In this document: piece after piece, positions 13,001 to 22,584 of the stretch
Numbering within the stretch: the stretch's first letter is position 1
Layout of the letters: the number at the start of each line of letters is the position of its first letter
Assembly: GCA_019096065.1 (NCBI GenBank)
Contig: JAGUCH010000002.1
Span: 2,306,501-2,370,500, forward strand
Direction: 5' to 3'
Source: Paracyclopina nana
Lineage: Eukaryota; Arthropoda; Copepoda; Cyclopoida; Cyclopettidae
DNA length: 64,000 nt
Made by a program: the position numbers and the translations under genes
The notes under the pieces: model-generated
Told to the model about the DNA's origin: nothing
Seen by the model: only the letters and a program-made list of their open reading frames with translations
The model's database searches: none

Positions 13001-16000
13001 TGGAAACCATCTGAGACACTTTAAAAATTATCCAAGCTTAATTATTCAAAAATAGGTATATTTATTGAAATTATGTATTTTACAGGAGTCCGGGTGTCCG
13101 CAGCCCCTTGTAGATGATCTGCAGGATGGAGGCCACCATCAACAGCCTCAGTTGAGCCATGCTGTGTCAGCTCCCACATCTGTGGCCTCCACAGATTTGC
13201 TATCGGTGGACAGGCACCTGCGCAAAATTAAAAAGACCAGACACTTGTCTGACAACTCGGACAACTCGGAAGACTCGGACATTTCGGGTCCCAGGAATCA
13301 TAAGCACCTCACAATCGGCCAAATCCTCGGCTCGGATTTTGCGGCCTCAGTCGACCAGCCTGAGATTCAGCTCACCTTGGACAAATGGAAATCCACTGTG
13401 GAAGGCCGAGAGCTCACCAATGAAGTTTACCCTATCAGTGTGGATCAGCTGTTCACCCTTTTATTTACAAATTCAAAGTTCTATTTGGATTTCCATGCCA
13501 ACAGGAAAACGTTTGGCAAGTCTACTGGAATTCAGCAATTTTAAAAATGTCGGAATTATTTTCTCTCATTGTAGATATGAATCAAACGCCATGGACTTCC
13601 AAGCCTGGAAACGAAGTGGAGAAAATCCGCGAAGTCTCGTTTACACTGACGCTTACGCATCCCATGGGACCAAAGCACTCGCAAGTTGTTGAAACACAAG
13701 TAATTAAGGCTCAATCTTAAAGCAAATTTTCAAATATATTTAGTGATATTACAGCTTTAAGTATCCTTAAGATATTTTTTCCTTTAATGGAAGTTGTCAA
13801 AAAATGATGATACATATCGTGGTAATTATCAAAAAGCTGTGTAAATATCGAGCCACCGATCCACGGATTACATTATTGATATGGAAAATTACATTTCTCT
13901 CATTAATTATTGCAGGTTATGCATCCTGATAGTCAGCCAGGCCGACAATATATAATTGACGTGGAAGTGGCCAACGGTGGAATTCCTTATGCTGACAGCT
14001 TTTACGTCACATCACAATTTTACCTCTCTAGGTTCGTATATAGCTTTGCATAAATTGAGCGGAGCGAGGCGAGCCGCCGAAGGGGAAAACGGAGCATTTA
14101 AGTAAAATGCCCCCTTTAATTTTTATTCTATAAAAAATTGAGGAAACTATATAAGATATATTTATTAGGCTAAAAGACATGATCACTAAAGGAGAGGGAG
14201 CTCATTTTTGCCGAATATTGATTTTTTTTTTGCGAAGATCCGTCCTTCCATACATTTTCAAAGATATGTTTGTGAAGAGATAAACTGGTTTTTTTCCTGA
14301 AATCTCGACATTGAAAGAAAAGTGCACATATTTTTTAGTGAAAAATGCTCCGCTCAAATTATCCGAGTTGGCGAAGCGATTCTTGGACACCTAACTAGGA
14401 GCAAACAAAATGACTACGTTTTCTTCCTTCTATTTCAGAGTAAGTGACAACGAAAGTCGGCTGTGCGTCATAGCTGCCGTGAAATACAAGAAAACTGTAT
14501 GGGGCTTAGTGAAAAGTACGTAAAATCGATGATGGTGGCATGCTATTCAACTAATTTCCTACAACTTTTGCCTCTCATATAATTAGCTTTTATCGAAAAA
14601 AATACCTGGAGTGGCCTCGAAGACTTTTATTCGAATCTGGCCCGAGCTTTACACGTGGAAACCGCCACGCCGCGACCGGGAAGCGGGAAAAACCGGCGGA
14701 AACCGAAGACCCGGAAAACCGGGAAACTGCTCGTGCAAAACCCTGTCAATCTCGATGATTTAAATGACGACGATTGCAACGAAGATGGCGAGAACGGCCC
14801 GGACTTCAACTCAAACCTACGATGTAAGTTTCTTCTACTTTCAAGAGATTATTTTCGCGTATTCTATGCGTAATTGATCTTTAAAAGGTCAAACTTTGCC
14901 ATATCTATTTTCAAGCTCTATTGCGTTGTTTTTGAGTGGTGTTACGTGTTTTCTGCCAAGGAGAAAGTTTTCATATCTTGATTGGTGGTTCTCATGAGAA
15001 TTACAAAGCCATTAAGTTTAATTTCATTAATGTATTTGAGTTCTAAATTGCGTAGGCCTTAAAAGGGTATTTTATGAAAATGTTACATTTCTTCCAAAGA
15101 GTGAAGCCAAGTTTTGCAAACTTTCACTTTGCTCCATATTAACAGTTTTAGCTTGTTTTAGCTATACAGTATTTTACGTACTTAAAAGCGTAGTAGCAAC
15201 AAAAATTATCAGCACAATTTTTAGAGGAATCAGCCAATAAGGATTATTGGGCCACTTTGTAGAAAACTGAATTATGGACGTGATTATCGGTAGACGCACG
15301 ATGAAAAATGCATTATCAGAAATAAGAGAACGCCGCGGCCTCTTTAAGCTCGACTTTGTGCCAGATAAGAAAAACAGTTAGTAAAAATGTCTGGCCACAG
15401 CGAGCTTCAACGTAGCATTAGTGCAGCATCAGATCAGGCAGCAAATATTGAGACACCTGCGAAAAAAGGCCACAGAAGACAAAGGTCGCGGACGACCTCG
15501 GATTTTCCAAAAGCTGAGGACTTTTTGAAACCTCTGGGACCCAAAGATCGAGCGAAATCTGTCAGCTTTTTGGCAGATTTTCCACCCAATAATAATAATA
15601 CCACTTCGGACTCAAAAGGGGCTTTGCCATTTCGGTCTGTGTTTTTCATTCTTTTTTGATCTCTTGGGAGTTTGGTTTTTGAAGAATTTCACACCTTTCG
15701 AGTCCAATTTTTGAATGGAAGAATAAGGCCTGGATCAGCTGGTTATTTCACCACAATTTTGAGCGCCGTAATTGCGATGCAATTGTCGACATAACAGCGA
15801 TCAGCTGGTAATTGTAATCCAATTTTTGCTATGTGCAAAAATTACTTCTGTAGCGGGTTTAAAGTAAAACTTACAGACCAAAATTCAAAAATGGGATCGT
15901 AAGAGCTTAAACTATCAAAAACAGACTCTGTTATGACAAATAAGGCCAAAAATTAGGCCAACTTAAATTGCAAAGGTTTGGTTGACTTTACTCTTAAAGT

Positions 16001-17834
16001 TCCGCCGCTGCTTTGCTCGCCGAAATTGCGCTGCAATTATCTGTAGTAGCTGATCCACTTAAATTGCAGCGCAATTACAAACAGCAGCTGAAATTATAAC
16101 CGAAATTGCGCTGCAATCAGGACCAGCTGATCCAGGCCTAAGTTTTCCATTTTTTCACCAGAGAAATGAGAAAGCCTCGTTTGAATGGCAGAAAAGGCCA
16201 CAAAGGCCAGGAAAAATTCCATCTTGAGCTTATTTAGCATCAAAAGTGAGTTAGGAGCATTCAAGCAAGACATTGAAGTCAATGAAGGGGACAAGAGGAA
16301 AAAGAGTAAGGCCAGTGTCGTTACGGACGCAAAAAAGACGCAAAAAGGCCAAAAGAGTGATGAGAAGCAACGTCAACTGGTTGTCCTTTCTCAGCGAAGT
16401 AGCTATGGTAATCCAAAGTAATTTTCTCTCTCTCCTATAAAATTCCTGACTCTTTCATATTGGCCTTTAACTAGAGCTTCAGCAAGTATGAGGTATGCAT
16501 CAATTATGCATATGCTGCGGCAAATCTCCAATAATAAGGCCTTATCATGTAGCCAACCTTAGTAGCACATTGAATTATGACATTTTTCTCTTGATTTCAG
16601 TGACCTCAAATCATGTCTCAAATGTCAACTATTTTGGTAACAACACATCCAGGCATATCAACCCAAACAACATAGCTAATCAACATGGGGGACCCAAAAA
16701 CAGTGATTCAATTGTGAAAGTCATTTTTATCCTGCTGACTGGATTGCTACTCGCCAATTCCCTGCTTTTTTACAAGATGTGGGACCTCGAAACCAAGCTA
16801 GGCAACCCTTTGACCAACCTTGAAGAAGTTCTAATTGCTGCCTCAAAAGACCCGCGCTCCATTGACAGAGAAACGTGGCTGAAAATCTTGCAAAGGCAAG
16901 AAGCTGCTCATCAACTGGAGCTGCAAAAGTGGCACGATTTGCTGGGAACTGCTGCGAGTCTTTTAAAGCAGGTAAATAGTCAGCTGACGTCTAAGCTTAC
17001 CAGTACGCGCACGACGTACTGGCGCGCCTTGGCTATGCGCATGCGCAGAAGACGCTTCCTAGTTTAGACCCTTCATAAAGGACTGCGATTTTTGATAATA
17101 GGAGTAGTGTAATGGCTTACGATTCCACTACCAAATATTTTGCAGCTTTCTCATTTTGTCTGTTGTAGCCTTCCAAATTGTTGCTGGGCTTGTCTGTATG
17201 TCACATCTCGTTTTGGAGATACAGGACCAAATTGCGAACAGCAACCAATCGAATTTGGTTTATTCTTGATTTTTAAAAAAACCAGCTCTAAGATGCTTTT
17301 TTGCTTTTAGTGCTATTATGACTGAATATGTCTGTATTGGTTGTAAAAGTGCTAATTAATTTGAAAGCTTTTTTATGTCATTTTCATAAATGTATGGTAA
17401 CTGCCACGAAAATAAGCATTTAATATGGCCTTTAAAAGTCTTTTAAGCAAATGAGAAGAGCTATGGAATGCTTCCCTTTAAACCAGGTTAAGACCTCAAC
17501 CACCCAATCTTCTTTGCCTTTTTGATGACCAACTTTGCTTACCATGCCAAAAAAGCCTCTCTCTCCTTTCAGGAGCAGAAAAGATATGCATGCAGAGATA
17601 CTAAGCCTTCTTTTGAAAATAATAGATTAATGATTGCTTTCACTATTCTTGCAGACTGAGGAGTCCTTATCGAACTTGCAGAAAAGCATCCATCCGATTG
17701 CCCTCAGCAAACTGAAAGGCCTATTAGACCTTCGAAATGAACTGACCTCTACTCTGGGAGGAGAAAAAGAAGGAGATCCTAGCAATGATGACATACTTAC
17801 CCACTACAATGAAAAAGACCAATCTGAACTTTAA
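1036..17834 (+). CDS. GRAMD1: GRAMD1/Aster-type ER sterol-transfer protein (GRAM + VASt + TM)
   Basis: Aster proteins sit in the ER, sense plasma-membrane cholesterol through a GRAM domain and move it with a VASt domain. Fourteen exons keep one frame (990 aa): 1036-1163, 4651-4893, 5171-5393, 7658-7922, 8104-8282, 8344-8445, 8658-8954, 13086-13515, 13575-13699, 13916-14031, 14439-14515, 14587-14823, 16601-16971, 17655-17834. The first ~255 residues are Ser/acid-rich and low complexity. GRAM spans about residues 258-380 (YPSYKSRSEDF, LCFYANIFRWET, TKEKTALVIPNAIQ). The linker has ELGLTSDDE. VASt spans about 590-770 (GRELTNEVYPISVDQLF to TFIEKNTWSGLEDFY). One transmembrane helix lies near 848-868 (VIFILLTGLLLANSLLFY). 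Motif order and spacing match vertebrate GRAMD1A-C. The exon ending at 13515 uses a GC donor. A P450 gene lies antisense in the 5394-7657 intron. The N-terminal exons are the least certain part. Confidence 0.93.
2879..3125. repeat. degenerate TTCAGTT-type repeat tract
   Basis: Irregular copies of a CACAAATTCAGTT-like word in the first Aster intron, merging into the cleaner 21-bp array to the right. It looks like the decayed edge of the same minisatellite. Confidence 0.55.
3126..3458. repeat. 21-bp minisatellite in first Aster intron
   Basis: About fifteen tandem copies of a ~21-bp unit (AATTCAGTTCAGGCTCCTTTT with one- or two-base variants), broken once near 3285-3320. It is purely intronic and not an open coding repeat. 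Confidence 0.85.
3541..3668. repeat. 19-bp minisatellite (CTCCACAAATTCAGTTGAG)
   Basis: Six to seven tandem copies of a ~19-bp unit sharing the ATTCAGTT core with the 21-bp array upstream, so the two arrays are related. Further short frames downstream (3676-3792) have no support as exons. Confidence 0.8.
4535..4593 (+). CDS. candidate alternative first exon of Aster
   Basis: A short ATG exon encodes a very basic peptide (MTMKKSMVNKFRISKKIKK) and ends AAAAG followed by GTAGCT. Its phase (2) is the same as that of the exon at 1036-1163, so it would splice in frame into the next exon at 4651. It lies just 57 bp upstream of that exon. This is an inference from phase and donor only. Confidence 0.4.
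5471..5527 (-). repeat. introner-like repeat end, reverse orientation
   Basis: Reverse-complement copy of the family end (TTAGGCGTCCGAG to CTCGGATAATTTGAGC). It lies in the Aster intron just left of the nested P450, in inverted orientation to the copy ending at 7634. Confidence 0.75.
5759..7273 (-). CDS. cytochrome P450, CYP3-clan-like
   Basis: Membrane-bound haem monooxygenase, presumably in the ER, oxidising lipophilic substrates. The substrate cannot be read from sequence. Two exons, 6455-7273 and 5759-6397, join in phase 0 to give 485 aa, normal for the family. There is an N-terminal anchor (MAILTIILGLLLIGFAFLY). Landmarks are the C-helix WRALRKMLSPTFTTGKLK (close to CYP3-clan style), the I-helix AGFETT near 293-298, the K-helix ETLR near 351-354, PERF, and the haem loop FGSGNRVCIG at about 424-433 with the axial Cys. 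The haem loop has Asn where most P450s have Pro. The gene lies wholly inside an Aster intron on the opposite strand, flanked by inverted repeat ends at 5471-5527 and 7591-7634. It appears intact. Confidence 0.95.
7391..7634 (+). repeat. introner-like repeat copy
   Basis: Begins near ATCGAGCGGAGCGATCG and ends GCTCAAATTATCCGAG...TCGGACGCCTAA, matching copies at 14051-14399 and 41085-41271. It ends 24 bases before the Aster exon at 7658. The right 12 bases are an exact inverted match to the copy at 5471-5527. Confidence 0.7.
9842..10282 (+). CDS. candidate alternative first exon of Aster (lacks GRAM)
   Basis: An ATG-initiated 147-codon open exon ends CTTCTCTTC followed by a GTAAGT donor in phase 0. 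The next Aster exon (13086) takes phase 0, so splicing gives an in-frame VASt-TM protein without the GRAM domain. The encoded segment is basic and Ser/Asn-rich, with RSVPATPKHSP near its start, a motif echoed at 12170 (RSVPAIL). It lies in a 4.1-kb intron that otherwise looks empty. Confidence 0.55.
12170..12391 (+). CDS. candidate alternative first exon of Aster (lacks GRAM)
   Basis: ATG exon of 74 codons starting MMAEDPPIPRVYDLRHSRS, ending at CAG with a GTACTC donor in phase 0, compatible with the exon at 13086. It shares a RSVPA motif with the candidate at 9842 and ends in a similar acidic-then-hydrophobic stretch (DSLLLVVLDQ). The two may be alternative promoters of short isoforms. Confidence 0.5.
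13516..13574 (+). other. GC-AG intron in the VASt domain
   Basis: The exon ends AAAACGTTTG and is followed by GCAAGT. The acceptor is TTGTAG at 13574. Only this GC donor restores the VASt frame (KTF joined to DMNQTPW). Its strength is otherwise consensus. Confidence 0.8.
14051..14399 (+). repeat. introner-like repeat filling an Aster intron
   Basis: The intron 14032-14438 is almost entirely this element. Left end is AAATTGAGCGGAGCGAGGCG and right end is CTCCGCTCAAATTATCCGAG...TTGGACACCTAACTAG. TTGAGCGGAG and CTCCGCTCAA form an exact 10-bp inverted pair. Only ~20 bases of unrelated sequence remain next to the donor and ~40 next to the acceptor. Confidence 0.8.
15387..15642 (+). CDS. possible alternative Aster first exon, splicing unclear
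   Basis: Open ATG segment with Ser/basic composition (RSISAAS, RAKSVSFLADF). The only obvious donor is a weak GTCTGT after CATTTCG, in phase 2, which does not fit the next Aster exon (phase 1). It may be a first exon with an unseen partner, or a chance frame. Confidence 0.25.
15724..16141. mobile_element. MITE-like element with terminal inverted repeats
   Basis: A ~418-bp intronic block with termini AGGCCTGGATCAGCTGGT and ACCAGCTGATCCAGGCCT, an 18-bp perfect inverted pair. Internally a palindromic word AATTGCGCTGCAATT recurs about four times in variant forms. There is no coding capacity. It looks like a non-autonomous DNA element. No clear target duplication was found. Confidence 0.8.
16185..16407 (+). 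CDS. candidate alternative first exon of Aster (TM-only isoform)
   Basis: ATG exon directly preceded in frame by TGA, so it can only begin at this ATG. It encodes a very basic, Lys/Ser-rich 74-residue segment (MAEKATKARKNSILSLFS) and ends AGCTATG with a GTAATC donor in phase 1, exactly the phase taken by the TM exon at 16601. The product would carry only the membrane anchor and cytosolic or luminal tail. Confidence 0.5.
17036..17047. promoter_or_regulatory. NRF1-type palindrome TGCGCATGCGCA
   Basis: A perfect 12-bp match to the NRF1 consensus in a CpG-rich patch (about 16982-17060) just after the Aster TM exon, in otherwise AT-rich intron sequence. The neighbouring CCAGTACGCGCACGACGTACTGG is itself an inverted repeat. 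Function is inferred only. Confidence 0.35.
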
Positions 17835-17997
17835 TTTCTCCTGTGACACACATACACACAAATTACCATATACATATATATTATACTTAGTAGTTATCAA
17901 TTTATCAAAATCATCATGATGTGAATTGCAACACCCACAAAACCTGTGATCATAAACAATATAGTTTCTAGTAGCGTGATTGTTTTGCTTCATCTTT

Positions 17998-19052
17998 TTA
18001 TTGGTCCATCTCTTCATATCTGCAAACCAGCTGTTTGGTGGAAGCTGGCTTGATTGCAGTGGGCTTATTGAACCTCAAAGACATGCAAGTCAGCGAGCCC
18101 ACCGATTTCTCAATCTCACTCATGTCGAGGCCAATGATTTTGTATTTGGGGCCAAGCTGTTGCTGGATGATGGCGAAGGACTTGGGAGCCTCTTTCTCAG
18201 ACTTGCACACCACGTGGCCATTGATGCATAACATATTGGCTGACATGTCATCTGGCACCAAGACTCTCTTATACGTGAATTTGGCCTGGGCGTCAATTCT
18301 CTGTTTCAAAGCAGAAAAAGTAAAACTTGGGAGAAAAATTCATTTAAGTGTATTTTTACCTCAAGCATTTTGTAAGAGTCTCCAGACTCGATGGAGGCAC
18401 AAAGAGTATCTTCTCCACAAAGGGTCAATAGGGTCTTCAAATGCAGGGGACCAGCCACTTCAATTCCTGTGACAGGATATCCTGGGAAGGCTTGTTGCAC
18501 TGCCTGCAAGCCTTTCTCATTGGTTCGACTGGACAAGCCGACCAAAATCTCCCTTCCAGTCCAGAGGACATCTCCTCCATCCAGAATTGCTTCTGGATCA
18601 TTAACTGCAAATTAAAAAAAAAATGGGGAATGGAATGCAAAGAGAAAGCAGGTTTTTTCAATACCTTCCATGACCACGAGGCCAACTTCGTCTCGTAAAA
18701 CGCGTCTCATCCTTATTGTTTCTCCCCTGCGACTGGGACTTCCAGGCTGGGACAAGAGTGCATGACCCCCCACAATTATGGCTGGATCCTCGACAAAAAC
18801 GCAATCCGGATGCTTCTCCTCAGCTGGAATCACCTTGACATTGGGCACAATTTTCCTCAGTGTCTCCACATAGGCTGTGTGCTGAGCCCTGGCCAAGTCC
18901 ATATCCACTGGGACAGTGACACCAATGGCTCCAGATGCATAGCTATCCGGAATCTATACAAAAATTGCTCAAAAATACTTTTGGCTATTACTTAGCTGAG
19001 TGCTTACTTGGCACACGATTGCGTGAGTGATTTGAGTGACAGATGAAGTCAT
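17998..19052 (-). CDS. DDAH: dimethylarginine dimethylaminohydrolase
   Basis: Cytosolic enzyme that hydrolyses asymmetric dimethylarginine to citrulline and dimethylamine, thereby relieving inhibition of nitric-oxide synthase. Four exons, 19008-19052, 18665-18953, 18360-18604 and 17998-18300, give 293 aa, close to the usual ~285. Family marks are DCVFVEDPAII, the substrate lip PGSPSRRGE, LDGGDVLWTGRE, the catalytic His in PLHLKTL, and the C-terminal nucleophile Cys in SLTCMSLRFNK. I chose the Met at 19052 because TQITHAIVCQ matches the usual N-terminus. An in-frame Met at 19181 would add 43 unconserved residues. It ends 163 bp from the converging Aster gene. Confidence 0.94.
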
Positions 19053-19516
19053 GCTGATATTTTGGGTGCTCTCCAGATGCAAACTTTGGCAGTATTGTGG
19101 CAGCTTGTCAGCATCATAGCCCTTAAATAGAAGCTGATAAGGATGGGACATTTCCCCCCACCTTCCTTGAAGCTTGTGCAATAAATAGCTGCATCCTTAA
19201 AGGAAATTGATAGCAAAGATGCTAAAAAATTGTGTTTTGATACTACGTAGCATATCCTTTTTCAAGCTACGTATTGTATCACATCAAGAATAATTTTTGA
19301 CGCAATAAGCACTGTCATTGTGTTTTTACACATAGCTCAAAATCCTGCTTTAAAGCCATGTCATATGAAAAAAAATCTTTTTTTTATTAGTATTTGCTAT
19401 ATATACAAGTACATGTAGGCATAATGTGCACATGGTCAGGTACAACAAGTCAGGCTTTATTTTTGAATTGCTACCTGGCTGAACAGGTCAGTATGAAAAA
19501 TAATTCCTAGCCCACA
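19053..19516. other. head-to-head spacer between DDAH and the SLC5 gene
   Basis: About 460 bp separate the two divergent start codons. It is AT-rich and presumably holds both promoters. I see no CpG patch or clear TATA assignment. Confidence 0.4.
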
Positions 19517-22477
19517 ATGGCAATCAACGCATCCAGCCATTTCGACTACAAACAAGCTCAACTAGAAAATTGGGATTTTGTCGTCCTCTTCTTCTACTTC
19601 GCCTCCATTCTGGGTGTTGGCATTTGGGTAACAGCACTATTGTACCAAATAAGTAATTGCTGAAGTAATAGAATTATTGTCTTTCTTCAGTCATCGAGAA
19701 GAAAGCAGTGTTCCATGAAGAAATGCTTTCAGAGAAATGACTCTAACAGTGAAGAAGAGGACAATGACAATGAGTTGGAAGATGAAGTGGGCGGCTATTT
19801 TCTGGCATCAAGAAACATGCACTTTATACCAGTAAGCTAAAAAAATTGAGCTGGCGCCTAGGAGTCTAGACTAATTTATAGCAACGAACTTTTTGGCGCC
19901 GACGAATCCAAATAACCCGAAAATCAGAATTATCCAAAAAATTTCAAAGCTTTGAATCAAGAGCTTGACTTTAGGAAACTTATGATTACCACGTTTCAGG
20001 TTGGTGCGTCACTCTTTGCGTCAAATATAGGATCGGAACATTTCATTGGCTTAGCCGGTTCAGCCGCGTCTGATGGCTTTGCGATTGCTTCTTATGAGCT
20101 CAATGTAAGTATTTGTAACTTTGAAAAACAAGCTCTAATTGAAGATTTAACAACATTTTCTTCAGGCCATTTTCATCCTGATGCTCCTTGGCTGGCTTTT
20201 TGTGCCAGTTTATCATGCCTCGGGTGTCTACACAATGCCTGAATACATGCGAAAACGATTTGGCGGGCAACGTATTCGCATTTTGCTCTCGGTTTTGTCC
20301 CTGCTGATTTATGTTCTAACCAAGCTTTCGGTACGTTCATATCTGCATTCACGCAACCTTTTATGATGATACATGCCCATTAGGCTGATTTGTATGCAGG
20401 CGCCTTGTTCATCAAGTACGCAATGGGATTTGCAGGTGATGAGGGCCTTTATTTGTCCATTTTCGTGCTTCTCACAATTGCTGGCTTTTTTTGTGTCACT
20501 GGAGGATTGTCAGCAGTCATTTGGACAGATTTTGTGCAGACCATTCTCATGGTTCTGGGAGTTCTCATCCTAATGGGGCTTTGTAAATTAATTTTATTGA
20601 AGTTAATTTTCCCTACCAAAAAAGAAACTTACTGCAGCTTTGGCTGAGGTTGGAGGGTATGAGAAGCTACTTGATGGATATTCCAAGGCTGTACCCGATC
20701 CTGAGTACTCAGCTTTTTATGTAAGCACAGAGGGCCTTAATGTATCCTGCAGCCAAGTGAGGCCTGATTTTGCCCATTTATTCCATTCTGTGGATGACTC
20801 TTTTCTTCCATGGACTGGAGTGTTCACAGGAATGATTCAAGGTTCCATCTACTATTGGTGCACAGATCAAGTAAAAAGCTTCCCCCAAAAAATATGGAGA
20901 ATGGTGCTAGCCTCTTTTGTAGGTGATTGTGCAAAGGCTGCTAGCAGCTAAGAATATTTCACATGCCAAAGGTGGGACAATTGTGGCTGGGTTTTTGAAG
21001 CTGTTGCCTTTTTTCACTCTGGTCCTGCCAGGAATGGCAGCAAGAATTTTGTTCACCAATGAAGTAAGCCAATTCACTGCATGAAAAGTGGGATCTTTTA
21101 CAAGATTTTTTTTCTTAGGTAGCTTGCTCAAGTCCTGAAAAATGCATGGAAATCTGTGAATCTGAAACCGGGTGTTCCAATGTTGCTTTTGTCTTTCTGG
21201 TCCTAAAGCTTTGCCCAATTGGTAAATATGACAAATCAGATACTTTTCCGGATATGTAATCAATCATTAATTTCAGTTTTAAGGGGTCTTATGTTGGCAG
21301 TGATGCTTGCTGCCTTGATGTCATCCTTGACTTCCATTTTCAATTCAGCTTCCACCATTTTTACTCTGGACATTTACAGGCTTATCAGAAAGAATGCTTC
21401 TCCCATTGAAATGGTATTTATTGGAAGGTAACTGAAAAAAATACCATTCATTTATGGCCCATTCTTTGTTTGAAAAATCTCACAGGTCTTTAATTGTGGT
21501 ATTGCTTGGAATTTCAATTGCTTGGGTACCCATCATAACTGGTTTCAGCAATGCTCAGCTGTTTGTTTACGTTCAGGTCATTTCAAACTTTTTCCAACCA
21601 CCAATTGCAGCAGTCTTCATCTTGGCCATGCTTTGGCACAGAATAACTGAGCCCGTAAGTCATTTGTGACCACGTGGCGTTGTTGTTGTTTTTTATATTT
21701 ATTTTTTATTAGGGCGCCTTCTGGGCTCTTGTGGTGGGATTTATTGTTGGCCTTATCAGATTTGGCTTGGAATTCGGCTTTGATCAGCCAAAGTGTGGCT
21801 CTGGCTTGCCAGATCCTAGGCCTGAATGGGTGCAATATTTGGTTGGGAAATTTCATTATTTGCATTTCGGCGCTTTCCTATTTGGATTCAGCCTGGTTGT
21901 GGCTGCAATTGTGTCTTACTTTTCCAGGCCAATCTCAGAGGAGAATGTGAGTTTGCCCATCTTATTGCAAGCTTCTTCTGCATTGCATGAATACCATATG
22001 TTTGCCACGCAAATTTCAGCTTCAAAGGCTCACCTACTGGACTTGCCAAAGTTCTAAACCAAGGCCAGACTTGGAGGAGCCACAGCAGCCTCAAGAACCT
22101 GGCTCCTTTTTCTCTTCAGGTGAAATGAAAAAAAAATACCAAAAGCTCTTCTGTTATATGAACTTCCTCATTGTTGCAGAAAACTTCTCTGGTTGGAAAA
22201 AGCTGTTGTTCACATTGTGTGGAGTCTCAAAGGAGGCCCTTGATTACTCTACAACTAATAGAAAAATCGAATCAAGACAGCCAAGTCCTGAAGAAGAGGC
22301 TATGGAACTGGCCAGATTCCTCAAAGAAGATGAGAAAGTCAAAAGGTGGGATGAGTATAACTTTTTCCAGCAAAGAATGCCACGAAGAATTTCTGCTCTC
22401 CTTCTTTTAGGTTACTAAACATTGCAGCTGTTTTTGCTTTGTCAGCTGCTTCCTTTGTCTTTGGATTCTATGCCTGA
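19517..22477 (+). CDS. sodium/solute cotransporter, SGLT-type SLC5 family
   Basis: Plasma-membrane Na+-coupled symporter. Sugar or inositol is likely but not provable here. Fourteen exons close in frame to 694 aa: 19517-19627, 19691-19831, 20000-20104, 20166-20330, 20384-20582, 20638-20870, 20923-21063, 21119-21221, 21277-21427, 21486-21654, 21713-21946, 22020-22119, 22180-22345, 22411-22477. Landmarks are [95 protein letters not shown] and RLTYWT, with a final C-terminal TM ([17 protein letters not shown]). Oddly, residues ~38-75 between TM1 and GGYFLASR are replaced by a basic/Cys then acidic loop ([13 protein letters not shown]). It ends 107 bp from the converging receptor gene. Confidence 0.94.
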
Positions 22478-22584
22478 ATTTAAAATTCGCCTGAGAATAA
22501 CAAAGGGACTGTCTTTTAATGTCTTCCGCTTAATTGTCATGTTAATAATTACTATGGTTAATATCAGATCAGGAATCATCATGT

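Noticed and set aside
19838-19930. Possible fifth introner-like copy in the SLC5 intron
   Set aside because: It shares AAATTGAGC and AATTATCC words, but the ends do not align well enough to call it the same family.
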